This document shows, in pieces, positions 1-9,222 of a stretch of DNA of 64,000 nucleotides. Origin of the DNA: Mesorhizobium comanense (GTDB lineage: Bacteria > Pseudomonadota > Alphaproteobacteria > Rhizobiales > Rhizobiaceae); the NCBI RefSeq assembly GCF_005503535.1, contig NZ_SCNN01000005.1:1-64000 (forward strand). Reading direction: 5' to 3'. The notes under the pieces are model-generated. The model made no database searches and was not told the origin of the DNA. It saw nothing but the letters and a program-made list of their open reading frames with translations. Within the stretch, counting starts at the first letter, position 1. Every line of letters begins with the position of its first letter. The position numbers were made by a program, and so were the translations under genes.

Positions 1-79
1 CCCTGCGGGCGTCGGCCGCTCCCCATTCAAAAAAGCTGGCCGCGCGCATATGTCCACCGGGTGGCGCCGCTGGCAACGC

Positions 80-748
80 TCAGAACTTGTAGCTCAGATT
101 GATGCCGACGGTGTTCAGCTTCACATCCTGATCGCGGTCGGTGAATCCGTTCGATCCGTCATAGTGTTCCGAGCCGAAATCATAGTAGCGATATTGCGCG
201 CCGACCACGAACTTGTCGGTCAGCGCATAGTCGACGCCAGCTCCCACGGACCATCCGACATCGGTGCGCGAGCTGGAAAAGGAGGCGCCGGCGGCTTGCG
301 ACGTTTCGATGCCGGCAAAGGCGAGGCCGCCAATGCCGTAGACCAGGAAGCGGTCCATGGCATAGCCGGCCTTAGCGTTGACCGAGCCGAACCACTTGAT
401 GTCGGTGCCGAGCATATTTGCAGGGCCGCCGAGTTCCGCCGTGCCGTCGATCGAGGAATAATTGAGGTCGGCCTCGCCGCCGATCACCGCCTGGTCGAAC
501 TGCCAGAGCCCGGCCACGTGCCCGCCGACGAATCCGCCCTTGATATCGGGTGCCGCTGAAAACGGTCCGCCGTCGTTTCCTGAAATATTGGACCGGCCCC
601 AGCCATAGCCTGCCTGCAGGCCGGCATAGTAGCCGGTCCAGTCGAAGCCGGGCGCGGTCATCGGCAAAGCCACTGTCGGGTCGGCGGCGAAAGCCGGTAC
701 GGACAGGGCGGCAAGAAGACCTGTGCTTGCGACCACCAGACGATACAT
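80..748 (-). CDS. Outer membrane beta-barrel protein (Omp25/RopB type)
   Basis: A 222-residue protein with a signal peptide (residues 1 to about 21, ending AFA/A) and a mature part that begins with the FDWTGYYAGLQAGYGWG motif typical of rhizobial and Brucella Omp25/Omp31-like eight-stranded barrels. The C-terminus ends in alternating hydrophobic residues and a terminal phenylalanine (LSYKF), the usual signal for BAM-dependent outer-membrane insertion. The start is supported by a GGGGAG ribosome site 4 bases upstream of the ATG. It is transcribed alone, toward the window edge. Role: structural or porin-like surface protein; the exact substrate or function is not visible. Confidence 0.9.
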   Translation of the reverse strand: MYRLVVASTGLLAALSVPAFAADPTVALPMTAPGFDWTGYYAGLQAGYGWGRSNISGNDGGPFSAAPDIKGGFVGGHVAGLWQFDQAVIGGEADLNYSSIDGTAELGGPANMLGTDIKWFGSVNAKAGYAMDRFLVYGIGGLAFAGIETSQAAGASFSSSRTDVGWSVGAGVDYALTDKFVVGAQYRYYDFGSEHYDGSNGFTDRDQDVKLNTVGINLSYKF

Positions 749-884
749 CGAACTCCCCGGACGAAGAGTCAGAAAATCCTTGTCGCCAGCTTAACCCGAT
801 TGGCAGCAAAACGGAATCAGATTTCTGGCGGCGGCATCCGGGGGGTAATCGGGCGGCGTCTTGCGGAATCGATCAAGGGAGGAT

Positions 885-969
885 TGGTGCGGATGAAGGG
901 ACTCGAACCCCCACGCCTTTCGGCACTGGAACCTAAATCCAGGGCGTCTACCAGTTCCGCCACATCCGC
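885..969 (-). tRNA. tRNA-Leu(UAG)
   Basis: An 85-nt class II tRNA on the minus strand. The acceptor stem GCGGATG pairs with CATCCGC, followed by A73 and an encoded CCA. The anticodon loop contains TAG within a GGA/TCC stem, the long variable arm typical of leucine tRNAs is present, and the T-arm carries GGTTCGAGTCC. Confidence 0.95.
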
Positions 970-1311
970 ATGCCCCGGCAATCCCATGTAGCCATCATTC
1001 TGTCAATCTCGGAGCCGAAATGGTGGTTATTCGCCTAAACGCGAAGATGGTTGAAAATTAGCCTCGCCTGTGACAAAAGGCGTGTCGAATGTGACGGGAC
1101 GCGACGATCCGCTTCTGCAGAATGTGATAAGAAGTAGGAAAAACAAGAACTTATTCACATCTTGGAACGCAGTTTGGAAGAGTTTGAACCGTAATTTCGG
1201 TCAGATCGCCAGGTTCCGTACCAAAAGCCATTTCCGGCAAGACTATACCGGCAGGCTGTGAACGGCAGGGAGCCGTATGGCAGTCTCATTGGTGAAAACA
1301 AAGGTTTTACG
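970..1311 (+). other. Intergenic region upstream of trigger factor
   Basis: About 340 bases between tRNA-Leu and tig, AT-richer than its surroundings. It should hold the promoter of tig, but I could not identify a convincing -35/-10 pair. A short open frame at 1070-1261 lacks a ribosome site and recognisable similarity. Confidence 0.5.
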
Positions 1312-2796
1312 ATGCAGGTCACCGAAACACTCAACTCCGGTCTCAAGCGCGAGATCAAGATCACCGTGCCGGCCGGTGACATGGAAGCCAAGCTGATGGC
1401 GCGGCTGTCGGATGCGCGCAACAAGGTCCGCATCAACGGCTTCCGTCCCGGCAAGGTGCCCGTGCAGCACCTGCGCAAGGTTTACGGCAAGTCGTTCATG
1501 GCCGAAGTGGTCAACGAAATCCTCAACGATTCGACCCGGTCGATCATTTCGGGCCGTGGCGAGAAAGCCGCCATGCAGCCCGAGGTCATCATGACCGAGG
1601 ACGAGAAGGAAGCTGAGAAGATCCTGGCCGGCGGCGCGGATTTCGAATTCCGCCTCAACTATGAAGTCATCCCGGCGATCGAGATCAAGGACTTCTCCGA
1701 CATCAAGGTGACGCGTCAGGTGTTCGACGTTCCGGACTCCGAGATCGATGATCAGGTCAAGCGCGTCGCCGAATCGGCGCGCAGCTACGAGCCCAAGACC
1801 GGCAAGGCCGCCGAAGGCGACCGCGTCAGCATCGACTATGTCGGCAAGATCGACGGCGAGGCCTTTGCCGGCGGCGCCGGCAACGATCAGCCGCTGGTGC
1901 TTGGCTCCAAGGAGTTCATCCCGGGCTTCGAGGACCAGCTGGTCGGCACCAAGGCCGGCGACGAGAAGCAGGTCACCGTGACCTTCCCGGAAAACTACCA
2001 GGCGGCGCATCTGGCCGGCAAGGAAGCCACCTTCGACGTCACCGTCAAGGAAGTCTCCAAGCCAGGCGAACTGGAAATCAACGACGAGACGGCCAAGAAC
2101 CTTGGCCTGGAATCGCTCGAGCGCCTGCGTGACATCGTGCGCGGCCAGATCGAGAGCCAGTTCGGCTCGATGACGCGCCAGAAGGTCAAGCGCCAGCTGC
2201 TCGACCAGCTCGACGCGGCCTATTCGTTCGAGGCGCCGTCCAAGCTTGTCGAGGCCGAGTTCAACAATATCTGGGCGCAGGTCAACCGCGACCTGGAAGC
2301 CGCCGGCCGCACCTTCGCCGACGAAGAGACCACGGAAGAGGAAGCCCGCGCCGAATACATGCGCCTTGCCGAGCGCCGCGTGCGCCTTGGCCTGGTGCTG
2401 GCCGAGATCGGCGAGAAGGCCGGCGTGACCGTTTCGGACGAGGAGCTGCAGCGCGGCCTGTTCGAGCAGGTTCGCCGCTTCCCGGCCAACCAGCAGCAGG
2501 AAGCTTTCGAGTTCTACCGCAGCAATCCCGAGGCGCTGAACGCGCTGCGCGCGCCGATGTTCGAGGAGAAGGTGGTCGACCATCTGCTCGGCCAGATCTC
2601 GGTCACCGACGTCAAGGTCAGCAAGGAAGAGCTGATGGCCGACGACGAGGAAGCCGAGACCGCGACCAAGGCCAAGCCCGCGAAAAAGGCCGCCGCCAAG
2701 AAAGCCGAAGCCAAGGCGAGCGAGGCTGGCGACGAGGCGGAAGAGCCGAAGAAGAAGGCCGCGCCGAAGAAGAAGGCCGCCAAGGACGCCGAATAA
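1312..2796 (+). CDS. tig: Trigger factor (ribosome-associated chaperone and prolyl isomerase)
   Basis: A 494-residue protein. The N-terminal ribosome-binding domain carries the signature GFRPGKVP at about residues 43-50 (family consensus GFRxGKxP). A central FKBP-type PPIase domain follows ([16 protein letters not shown] to [20 protein letters not shown]), then the helical C-terminal domain. The last 50 residues are an alanine/lysine-rich tail ([19 protein letters not shown]), common in alphaproteobacterial trigger factors. The frame is open 54 bases further upstream, but the conserved N-terminus [14 protein letters not shown] fixes the start at the ATG given. It assists folding of nascent chains at the ribosome exit. 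Followed by a strong terminator. Confidence 0.97.
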   Translation: MQVTETLNSGLKREIKITVPAGDMEAKLMARLSDARNKVRINGFRPGKVPVQHLRKVYGKSFMAEVVNEILNDSTRSIISGRGEKAAMQPEVIMTEDEKEAEKILAGGADFEFRLNYEVIPAIEIKDFSDIKVTRQVFDVPDSEIDDQVKRVAESARSYEPKTGKAAEGDRVSIDYVGKIDGEAFAGGAGNDQPLVLGSKEFIPGFEDQLVGTKAGDEKQVTVTFPENYQAAHLAGKEATFDVTVKEVSKPGELEINDETAKNLGLESLERLRDIVRGQIESQFGSMTRQKVKRQLLDQLDAAYSFEAPSKLVEAEFNNIWAQVNRDLEAAGRTFADEETTEEEARAEYMRLAERRVRLGLVLAEIGEKAGVTVSDEELQRGLFEQVRRFPANQQQEAFEFYRSNPEALNALRAPMFEEKVVDHLLGQISVTDVKVSKEELMADDEEAETATKAKPAKKAAAKKAEAKASEAGDEAEEPKKKAAPKKKAAKDAE

Positions 2797-2819
2797 GGCG
2801 CCCAGAGCACCGAATTTCG

Positions 2820-2845
2820 AAAGGCCGCCTCCGGGCGGCCTTTTT
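2820..2845 (+). terminator. Rho-independent terminator of tig
   Basis: A perfect 10-bp stem (AAAGGCCGCC / GGCGGCCTTT) with a 4-base loop runs directly into a run of five T, 23 bases after the tig stop codon. Confidence 0.9.
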
Positions 2846-2951
2846 CGTTGCCAAACTGCAACATCGGATTCGCTCGTGAGAGCCGCCGGTAGCGATACGA
2901 AGCCTTGATCATTATCTGGTTGGTTGAAAACCGAGACAGCTGGAGAAGGCG

Positions 2952-3470
2952 TTGGGGGTGTTCGTGGACATAGGTCGCGCTGCCGCCATGGCGCTTTTCC
3001 TTGCCTCTGCCTGCGGCGTCGCCGAGGCCGGCACGGACAATTGGCGCTTCGATGCCGGCGAGGACGGCCTGGTTAGCGCATCGCTTTATGCGACCAACAA
3101 GCTGTTCACCGGCGGGGGTGCCCTCGGCTACAGCCCGATCCTGACCATTGCCTGCCGGGCGGGTGGCGAGCCGGGCTGGACGGAATGGCTGCAATTGAAC
3201 GACGCGGTTTCCGCCAGCCGGAAAATCACCGTATCGGTGACGATCGACAATGACGGCAAATTCGACGAGAGCTGGTCGGTCGGCGCGCGCGGCAGGGTGC
3301 TGATGCGCGATGGCGCCGATGGCATAAGACGCCTCGTTCCGGCAAGCCGGCTGCTGCTGTCGTGGCGCTTCGGGTTGCTGGCAGGGCGTGGCCAGGCGGA
3401 TTTCGACCTTGCCGGCTTCAGTGAGGCGGTCAGCCAGATTGCCGGCAACTGCAAGACTGATCCGCCCTGA
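2952..3470 (+). CDS. Small exported protein of unknown function
   Basis: A 172-residue protein with an N-terminal secretion signal (hydrophobic AAAMALFLASACGVAEA, cleavage after about residue 26). The mature domain has an aromatic start (NWRFD) and beta-rich stretches, with two cysteines (TIACRAGG and AGNCKTDPP) that could form a periplasmic disulfide. The start is a TTG placed just after GGAGAAGG; GTG codons 6 and 12 bases later are alternatives. The fold loosely recalls VasI/TagO-like periplasmic proteins, but I would not assign that. It converges with the GntR gene 10 bases downstream. Confidence 0.75.
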   Translation: MGVFVDIGRAAAMALFLASACGVAEAGTDNWRFDAGEDGLVSASLYATNKLFTGGGALGYSPILTIACRAGGEPGWTEWLQLNDAVSASRKITVSVTIDNDGKFDESWSVGARGRVLMRDGADGIRRLVPASRLLLSWRFGLLAGRGQADFDLAGFSEAVSQIAGNCKTDPP

Positions 3471-3480
3471 CCGGTTCCTC

Positions 3481-4161
3481 TTACTTCAACAGCCCGACCA
3501 GAACATCGAAGGCTGCGTCGATGTCGGCGCGAACGGCCGTCCGCACCGCCTCCACGTCGCGGCCGCGCAGCGCCGCCAGCATCTCCTTGTGGTGCTCGTT
3601 GGCGGTCGAATAGTTCCCGGAATCGTGCAGCATGTTGAAATACGGGCTGATCTGCAGCCACAGATTCTCGATGATGCTGAGGATGTTTTCGGAGCCGGCG
3701 GCCCGGTATATGGAAAAATGAAAGGCGTAGTTGGCGCGCAGGTAGGATTTGACGTCGCCCGCCGCATTGGCCTGTTCGAGCGCGTCAAGGTGCAGGCCGA
3801 GTTCGGCTATGCCCTGGTCATCAATGCGCTCGGCCGCCCATGCGGCGGCGATCGCCTCAATCTCGAAGCGGACGTTCCTGAGATCGATGAGGCGGGCGCG
3901 GCTGAGTGCCGGAATTCCGATCGACCGGCCTGAAACAACCATCAGTGCGTTGGCGGCGGTCAACCGCCGCAACGCCTCCCGAACCGGCATGGGGCTCACA
4001 CCGAAGGCGTCCGCCAGGCTCTGCACCGTCACCATCTCGCCCGGTACGATGCTGCCGTCGAGGATCAATTCAGTGACGTGGCGGTAAACCCTGTCCTGCA
4101 AGGTCTCCCTGGACAGGGGCGCGATCTCGACCCCCGGCTTCCTGAACGCCGCTCCAGCCAT
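3481..4161 (-). CDS. GntR-family transcriptional regulator, FCD (FadR) subfamily
   Basis: A 226-residue regulator. The N-terminal winged helix includes LQDRVYRHVTELILDGSIVPGEMV and the recognition region LADAFGVSPMPVREALRRL. The C-terminal all-helical FCD ligand domain carries metal or acid-ligand histidines (NYAFHFSIYRAAG, NEHHKEML). The frame is open to 4206, but MAGAAFRK at 4161 is a better-proportioned start. It is divergent from the sugar transporter/BKACE operon and separated from it by about 220 bases that contain a perfect inverted repeat, so it probably regulates that operon in response to its substrate or an intermediate. FCD regulators commonly sense sugar acids and other carboxylates. 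Confidence 0.9.
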   Translation of the reverse strand: MAGAAFRKPGVEIAPLSRETLQDRVYRHVTELILDGSIVPGEMVTVQSLADAFGVSPMPVREALRRLTAANALMVVSGRSIGIPALSRARLIDLRNVRFEIEAIAAAWAAERIDDQGIAELGLHLDALEQANAAGDVKSYLRANYAFHFSIYRAAGSENILSIIENLWLQISPYFNMLHDSGNYSTANEHHKEMLAALRGRDVEAVRTAVRADIDAAFDVLVGLLK

Positions 4162-4277
4162 CTCCCCATCAACCTTTCCGCGCAAAGGTCGCGCCACAAC
4201 CCGCAACCGGAATGCAGGGTTCCGCTTGCGGCGTCAAGCTTCGGCGCCCTTCGTCTTGCAATCAAGATATTTCATCA

Positions 4278-4292
4278 TTGATCTTTGATCAA
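4278..4292. promoter_or_regulatory. Candidate GntR operator in the divergent promoter region
   Basis: Perfect inverted repeat TTGATC-TTT-GATCAA, about 88 bases upstream of the binding-protein start and about 116 bases upstream of the GntR start. Size and symmetry suit an FCD-type GntR dimer. The regulator assignment is inferred from position. Confidence 0.6.
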
Positions 4293-4379
4293 ATGGTGAT
4301 ACGGTCACCCCGTCGAATGACAAGGGCCACGTCTCGTGCCCTTGGGAGGCATTCGGTGTGGGATCGGGAGGAGTTTCCT

Positions 4380-5507
4380 ATGGGTATCGGATTGAAAGTC
4401 CGGCGGCTCGCGCTGCTGGCAGGCATGGCCGTCTGCGCTTTTGGCATGTCCGCAGCCGAAGCAGCCGAAAAGCACAAGATTTTTCTGAGCATGAGCTTCA
4501 TCGGCAATGACTGGCAGGCCGAGGCCGCCAACATGGTCAAGGCCATGGCCTCGCACAAGAGCATGGCCGACAAGGTCGACCTGCAGGTGCAGGTCGCCGG
4601 CCCGAACGCCCAGCGCCAGATCCAGCAGATCAATGCGATGGTCCAGGCGGGAGCGGAGGCCATCGTGATCTTCCCGATCTCGCCGACAGCACTCAACCAG
4701 GTGGTCAAGAACGCCTGCGACAAGGGCGTCAAGGTCTTCGCCTATGACGCGGAGATCACCGAGCCTTGCGCCTACAATGTGCATATCGACCAGGAAGAAG
4801 CGGGCCGGGTAACGGCCGAATGGCTGGTCAAGAAGCTCAATGGCAAGGGCAACATCATCGCTGTGACCGGCGTCCCCGGCACTTCGGTGGACGACCTGCG
4901 CACCAAGGCCGCCAAGGAGGTCTTCGCCAAATATCCCGACATCAAGATCGTCGGCGAGGCTGTCGGCATGTGGAGCCAGGCGGTCGCCCGCACGGAGCTT
5001 TCCAAGATCTTGGCCACGCGCAACTGGAACGATATCAATGGGTTGTGGATGCAGGTCGGCTGCTTCACCGCGAACTCGATGCAGCTCGAGGCCGGCAAAA
5101 AGGCCAGCGAACTCTTGCCTTGCGCCGGTGAGGGCTCCAATGGCGGGCGCATCCAGATGCTGCCGGAGGGCACTGAGGTAGAGGGCGCGGCGTCGCCCTA
5201 CGCGCCGCTCGGCGCGCCGCGCATCTCCTATGCCTCGCCGCCATATTCCGGCGCGCTCGCCCTGAAGCTCGCCGTCGAGGCGATCGAGGGCAAGGACGTG
5301 CCGAAGACGACGATCCTGCCGCTGCCCGTCGTCACCAATGAGACGATCAAGTTGTGCAACGAGGGCAGCTGGGCCGAAATGAAGGCAGGCTGCAACGCCT
5401 TCAAGCCATCGCTGGTTTCCAATCCCGGATGGTTCGCTTCGATCTTTTCCGACCAGACACCGGAGATCGGCCTCAACGCCGCTCTCGTCGGCCAGCCGGA
5501 AAACTGA
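4380..5507 (+). CDS. Sugar ABC transporter periplasmic substrate-binding protein (RbsB-like)
   Basis: A 375-residue protein with a signal peptide ending MSAAEAA/EKHK and the type 1 periplasmic binding fold. The first lobe contains FLSMSFIGNDWQAEAANMVKAM and NAMVQAGAEAIVIFPISPTALNQVV; a later segment, IIAVTGVPGTSVDDLRTKAA, matches the ribose/xylose-binding protein pattern. The ATG is preceded by GGAGG (GGGAGGAGTTTCCT). It is the first gene of the operon, followed by a matching ATPase and permease, so it delivers the substrate, probably a monosaccharide or sugar-like polyol. The substrate cannot be read from the sequence. It has an unusually large set of cysteines for a periplasmic binding protein (ACDKG, EPCAY, QVGCF, LPCAG, LCNEG, GCNAF). 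Confidence 0.92.
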   Translation: MGIGLKVRRLALLAGMAVCAFGMSAAEAAEKHKIFLSMSFIGNDWQAEAANMVKAMASHKSMADKVDLQVQVAGPNAQRQIQQINAMVQAGAEAIVIFPISPTALNQVVKNACDKGVKVFAYDAEITEPCAYNVHIDQEEAGRVTAEWLVKKLNGKGNIIAVTGVPGTSVDDLRTKAAKEVFAKYPDIKIVGEAVGMWSQAVARTELSKILATRNWNDINGLWMQVGCFTANSMQLEAGKKASELLPCAGEGSNGGRIQMLPEGTEVEGAASPYAPLGAPRISYASPPYSGALALKLAVEAIEGKDVPKTTILPLPVVTNETIKLCNEGSWAEMKAGCNAFKPSLVSNPGWFASIFSDQTPEIGLNAALVGQPEN

Positions 5508-5604
5508 GCCTCCCAAGGCCAATGATGACGATGCGCGGGCATCTTGTCCGCGCATCGTCGATCTGCGCTTGTTGATGCCGCCCGAAAGTCCGGCGATCGA
5601 GGAC

Positions 5605-7137
5605 ATGACAGAACATTCCGAGCTCCCTGCCATCGAGATCGACGGCATCCGCAAGGCCTTCGGCCCGACTGTCGCGCTGGATGGCGTGTCGTTCCGCATC
5701 GCGCCCGGCAGCGTCCATGCGTTGCTGGGTGAGAACGGGGCGGGCAAGTCGACCCTGGTGAAATTGCTGTCTGGACTGGTGCGGCCGAGTTCGGGCCATG
5801 TCCGTGTTTTCGGCAAGGAGATCGGCTATGGCGCGCCGCGCGCCGCCCATGCGCTGGGCGTGCAGACGGCCTTCCAGGAGATGACGCTGGTGCGCGATCT
5901 CTCCGTGCTCGACAACATGCTGCTGCCCTACGCGCCCGTCGGCCTATCCGGCCTGATCAGGCGCGCAGCGGCGCGCAAGGCGGTGCGCCGCCATATCGAC
6001 GAGCTCGGCTTCTCCGTCGATCTCGACGCCGAAACGGGCGACCTGGAACTTTCGGTGCGCCAGAAGATCGAAATCGCGCGCGCCGTCTACCGCAAGCCGC
6101 GCATCCTGCTGCTCGACGAGCCGACCTCGACGCTTGCCGGCCGCGACGTCGACTGGCTGGGAGACATCATCGCCAGGCTGAAGGCGGCCGGCACCACAAT
6201 CGTCTTCATCACGCACCGCATGCGTGAAGTCCGCGCCTTCTGCGACACGCTGACGATCCTGAGAAACGGTCGCCACATCGTTACCGCGCCGGTTGGCGAC
6301 GTCTCGGACGCCGATGTCATCGAAAAGATCATCGGTCGCAGCATCGAGCAGACTTTTCCGCCCAAACCCGATGGCGCGCAGGCATTCGGGCCGCCGGTGC
6401 TCGGCGTGCGCGATCTCAAGGTCGGGCGCAAGCTTGACGGCGCCAGTTTCGATCTGCGCCGCGGCGAAATCCTGGGTGTCGCGGGGCTGCAGGGCATGGG
6501 TCAGCAGGATCTGTTCCTGGCTTGCTTCGGCATGGCCGAGATCACCCGGGGCAATGTTCTGGTCGACGGCCGCGAGGTTTGGCTCGGTTCTCCCACCGAT
6601 GCCTTGCGGCCCAACATGGCCATCGGGCTGGTGCCGGAAGATCGAAAATCCGAAGGCCTGTTCCTGAAGCTGCCGGGCACCCAGAACGCGACGCTGCCCG
6701 TGGTTTCGCGCTTCACGCGCTTCGGCCTTGTCGACACGGCGGCCGAGGCCCGTTCCGTCGAGGCGGCATTCGCCACCGTCGAAGTCGACCGCCGAGCGCT
6801 CTGGACGCGGGCGGGAGCCTTTTCGGGCGGCAACCAGCAGAAAATCGCCATCGCCAAATGGCTGGTGGCGCAAAGCCGCATCCTGCTTCTGTTCGATCCC
6901 ACCCGTGGCATCGATGTCGGCACCAAGCACGAGCTCTATGTGATGATGCGCAACTATGTCGCCGCCGGCGGATCGATCCTGTTGCACTCGACCGAGATTC
7001 CCGAACTGGTCCACCAATGCGACCGGGTGCTGGTTCTCTACGATGGGAAGGTGGTGGCCGAACTGGAGGGCGACGCCATCACGGAGCCCGCCATCATGCG
7101 CCCCGCGCTTGGTCACGTGGGAGACGTCGCCGCATGA
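5605..7137 (+). CDS. Sugar ABC transporter ATP-binding protein, two ABC domains (RbsA/XylG/MglA type)
   Basis: A 510-residue tandem ATPase. The first domain has Walker A GENGAGKST at about residues 42-50 and Walker B ILLLDEPTSTL. The second has a degenerate Walker A region (GLQGMGQQD), the family's SGGNQQK signature, and Walker B LLLFDPTRGIDVGTK. This asymmetric pattern is normal in the RbsA family, where only the first site is expected to be fully catalytic. The signature motif of domain 1 is LSVRQKIEIAR. Starts at 5569 (TTG) and 5575 (ATG) are also in frame; the ATG at 5605 follows CGAGGAC closely. The stop overlaps the permease ATG (ATGA), so the two are translationally coupled. Confidence 0.93.
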   Translation: MTEHSELPAIEIDGIRKAFGPTVALDGVSFRIAPGSVHALLGENGAGKSTLVKLLSGLVRPSSGHVRVFGKEIGYGAPRAAHALGVQTAFQEMTLVRDLSVLDNMLLPYAPVGLSGLIRRAAARKAVRRHIDELGFSVDLDAETGDLELSVRQKIEIARAVYRKPRILLLDEPTSTLAGRDVDWLGDIIARLKAAGTTIVFITHRMREVRAFCDTLTILRNGRHIVTAPVGDVSDADVIEKIIGRSIEQTFPPKPDGAQAFGPPVLGVRDLKVGRKLDGASFDLRRGEILGVAGLQGMGQQDLFLACFGMAEITRGNVLVDGREVWLGSPTDALRPNMAIGLVPEDRKSEGLFLKLPGTQNATLPVVSRFTRFGLVDTAAEARSVEAAFATVEVDRRALWTRAGAFSGGNQQKIAIAKWLVAQSRILLLFDPTRGIDVGTKHELYVMMRNYVAAGGSILLHSTEIPELVHQCDRVLVLYDGKVVAELEGDAITEPAIMRPALGHVGDVAA

Positions 7138-9209
7138 GCAGCGTTTCGTCTCCCGTTTCAACCATGTCGGGCCTGCGCCGCGCGTTGACGCGCAATCGCG
7201 GCGCGCTGATCGCAGCCGCCGTTCTTGCTGTTCTGCTGTTCATCGTGGACGCCATAAGCGCCGGGCCGCTGACCTATTTCGACGTGTCGTTTCTGTCCAG
7301 CGGCGGCGCCACCTCGGCGCTCGCGGCCATAGGCCAGACGATCGTCATCCTGTCCGGCGGTTTCGATCTTTCGGCCGGCGCCGTGATATCGCTGGTCAAT
7401 GTCGTCCTGGCCTCAGGCATGGATCCGATGGCGCCCGGCGCCAGCGTCCTTTTGTGGACCGGCGTCGGCATCGGCGTCGGCATGGCTGTCGGCGCCTTCA
7501 ACGGCTTTTTCATCGCGGTGCTGCGCATGCAGCCCATTGTGGTGACGCTGTCCACCATGTTCATCCTGCAAGGCGTCACGCTCTTGGTGATGGACAAGCC
7601 GGGCGGCTTCGTGTCTCCCGATCTCGGCACTTTTTACCTGGGCGACGCGATCACCGGCTGGCTGCCGATGCCGCTGGTGGTCATCGGCGTCGTCCTGCTC
7701 GCCTGGTTCTGGCTGAAGGGAACCCGTTTCGGCACCGCGCTCTATGCCGTGGGCAGCGACACGGACTCCGCAGCCGCGGTCGGCATCAATGTCGTCCTGG
7801 TGCGCTTTGCCGTCTATGTGATCGCAGGCGGTTGCTACGGCCTTGCCGGCGTGTTCATCAGCGCCCAGACCGGCAGCGGCGACCCCCTGGTCGGCAACCC
7901 GCTGCTGTTGTCCATGTTCGCGGCTGTCGTCGTCGGCGGCACACGCCTTGGCGGCGGGCAGGGCGGGCCGGTGGGAACGGTCTTCGGCGCCTACATTCTG
8001 ATGATGGTGGTCAACATCCTGCTGGTGCTCAACGTATCGGCCTATTATTCGACCATCGCCGAAGGCACGATTCTGGTGCTGGCGGCCCTTGCCGGATCGA
8101 TCTCGCATGCATCGGTGTTCGCCGTGCAGCTCCGCGCCGCGCGCGCCCGTTTTGCCGCCTGGCGCGCCGGCATCCTGCCGTCTCAACTCGAGCGCGTCGA
8201 CCGGCGGCTCAAGGCCAACGGACCCGCGCATGGCAACCGCAATTCGGCGTCGCCGCGCCCCGCCTTGCATCTGCGCAACGCGGAGGCGCTGCGCTACGCG
8301 CTGCCGGCCTATGTCTGCCTGCTGGTCATCGTGATCGTCACCCAGATATGGCTCGGCCGCGCCATCCTCAATCCGGGCTACTGGAATTCCCTGCTGGTGC
8401 TGTCGTCCTTCCTGGCGGTGCTCGCGCTCGGGCAGGGGACGGTGATCCTCACCGGCGGCCTCGACCTTTCCGTGCCGTGGACGATCGGCATTTCCGGCAT
8501 CATCCTGGCCGGCATGGTCAACGGCTCCGACGCCGCACTCCTCTACGCCTTGCCGGTCGTGCTGGTGATGGCCTGCGCCATCGGCTTCGCCAATGGCTTC
8601 GGCATCGTCTATCTCGGCATATCGCCGATCGTCATGACGCTCGCTACCAACGGCATCCTGCAGGGCTTCGCGCTGCTCTACTCGCAGGGAACTCCGGCCG
8701 GTTTCTCCTCGCCGATGTTGCGCTGGTTCATGACCGCCAAGCTCGGCTTCGTGACACCGGTGGTCCTGCTGCTGATCGTGTTCGTGATCATCGCCGTGCT
8801 TCTGCTTGGACGCACGCCGTTCGGACGGCGCGTCTACGGCATCGGCAACGGGTTGCGCGCGGCGCGCCTGTCCGGCATCGGCGTCGAGCGCACGCTGATC
8901 CTGGTCTACATGCTGTCGGCGGTCTGCGCCGCGGTCGTCGGCATCATGCTGACCGGCTTTTCCGGCCAGGCGAGCCTCGGCATGGGGGACGACTATCTCC
9001 TGCCGTCGATCGCGGTCGTGGTGGTCGGGGGCGCGCTCATCACCGGCGGACGCGGCCATTATCTGGGCATGCTCGGCGGGGTGCTTTTGCTGACGGCGTT
9101 GCAGATGCTGCTGGCCGGCACCACGCTGCCCTATGCCACCAGGGCAATCCTCTACGGACTGGTCGTTCTGGGCGCCGTCATGGCGCTGCGCGAACGGCAA
9201 CCACAATGA
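7134..9209 (+). CDS. Fused double-length sugar ABC permease (two BPD_transp_2 domains)
   Basis: A 691-residue membrane protein containing two complete RbsC/XylH-type permease units in tandem, about residues 20-330 and 380-690. Each unit has the family signature: GQTIVILSGGFDLSAGAVISL in the first and GQGTVILTGGLDLSVPWTIGI in the second, plus a C-terminal VVVGGTRLGGGQGG / VVVGGALITGGRGHYLG segment. The units are joined by a basic cytoplasmic linker of about 50 residues (LRAARARFAAWRAG to NRNSASPRPA). Family permeases are normally about 320-350 residues and homo- or heterodimerise; here the dimer is covalently built. The start overlaps the ATPase stop (ATGA). Confidence 0.93.
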   Translation: MSSVSSPVSTMSGLRRALTRNRGALIAAAVLAVLLFIVDAISAGPLTYFDVSFLSSGGATSALAAIGQTIVILSGGFDLSAGAVISLVNVVLASGMDPMAPGASVLLWTGVGIGVGMAVGAFNGFFIAVLRMQPIVVTLSTMFILQGVTLLVMDKPGGFVSPDLGTFYLGDAITGWLPMPLVVIGVVLLAWFWLKGTRFGTALYAVGSDTDSAAAVGINVVLVRFAVYVIAGGCYGLAGVFISAQTGSGDPLVGNPLLLSMFAAVVVGGTRLGGGQGGPVGTVFGAYILMMVVNILLVLNVSAYYSTIAEGTILVLAALAGSISHASVFAVQLRAARARFAAWRAGILPSQLERVDRRLKANGPAHGNRNSASPRPALHLRNAEALRYALPAYVCLLVIVIVTQIWLGRAILNPGYWNSLLVLSSFLAVLALGQGTVILTGGLDLSVPWTIGISGIILAGMVNGSDAALLYALPVVLVMACAIGFANGFGIVYLGISPIVMTLATNGILQGFALLYSQGTPAGFSSPMLRWFMTAKLGFVTPVVLLLIVFVIIAVLLLGRTPFGRRVYGIGNGLRAARLSGIGVERTLILVYMLSAVCAAVVGIMLTGFSGQASLGMGDDYLLPSIAVVVVGGALITGGRGHYLGMLGGVLLLTALQMLLAGTTLPYATRAILYGLVVLGAVMALRERQPQ

Positions 9210-9222
9210 AAGGGACGGGACG

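Noticed and set aside
1070..1261. 63-codon frame upstream of tig
   Set aside because: No ribosome site or recognisable similarity; likely leader or promoter sequence.
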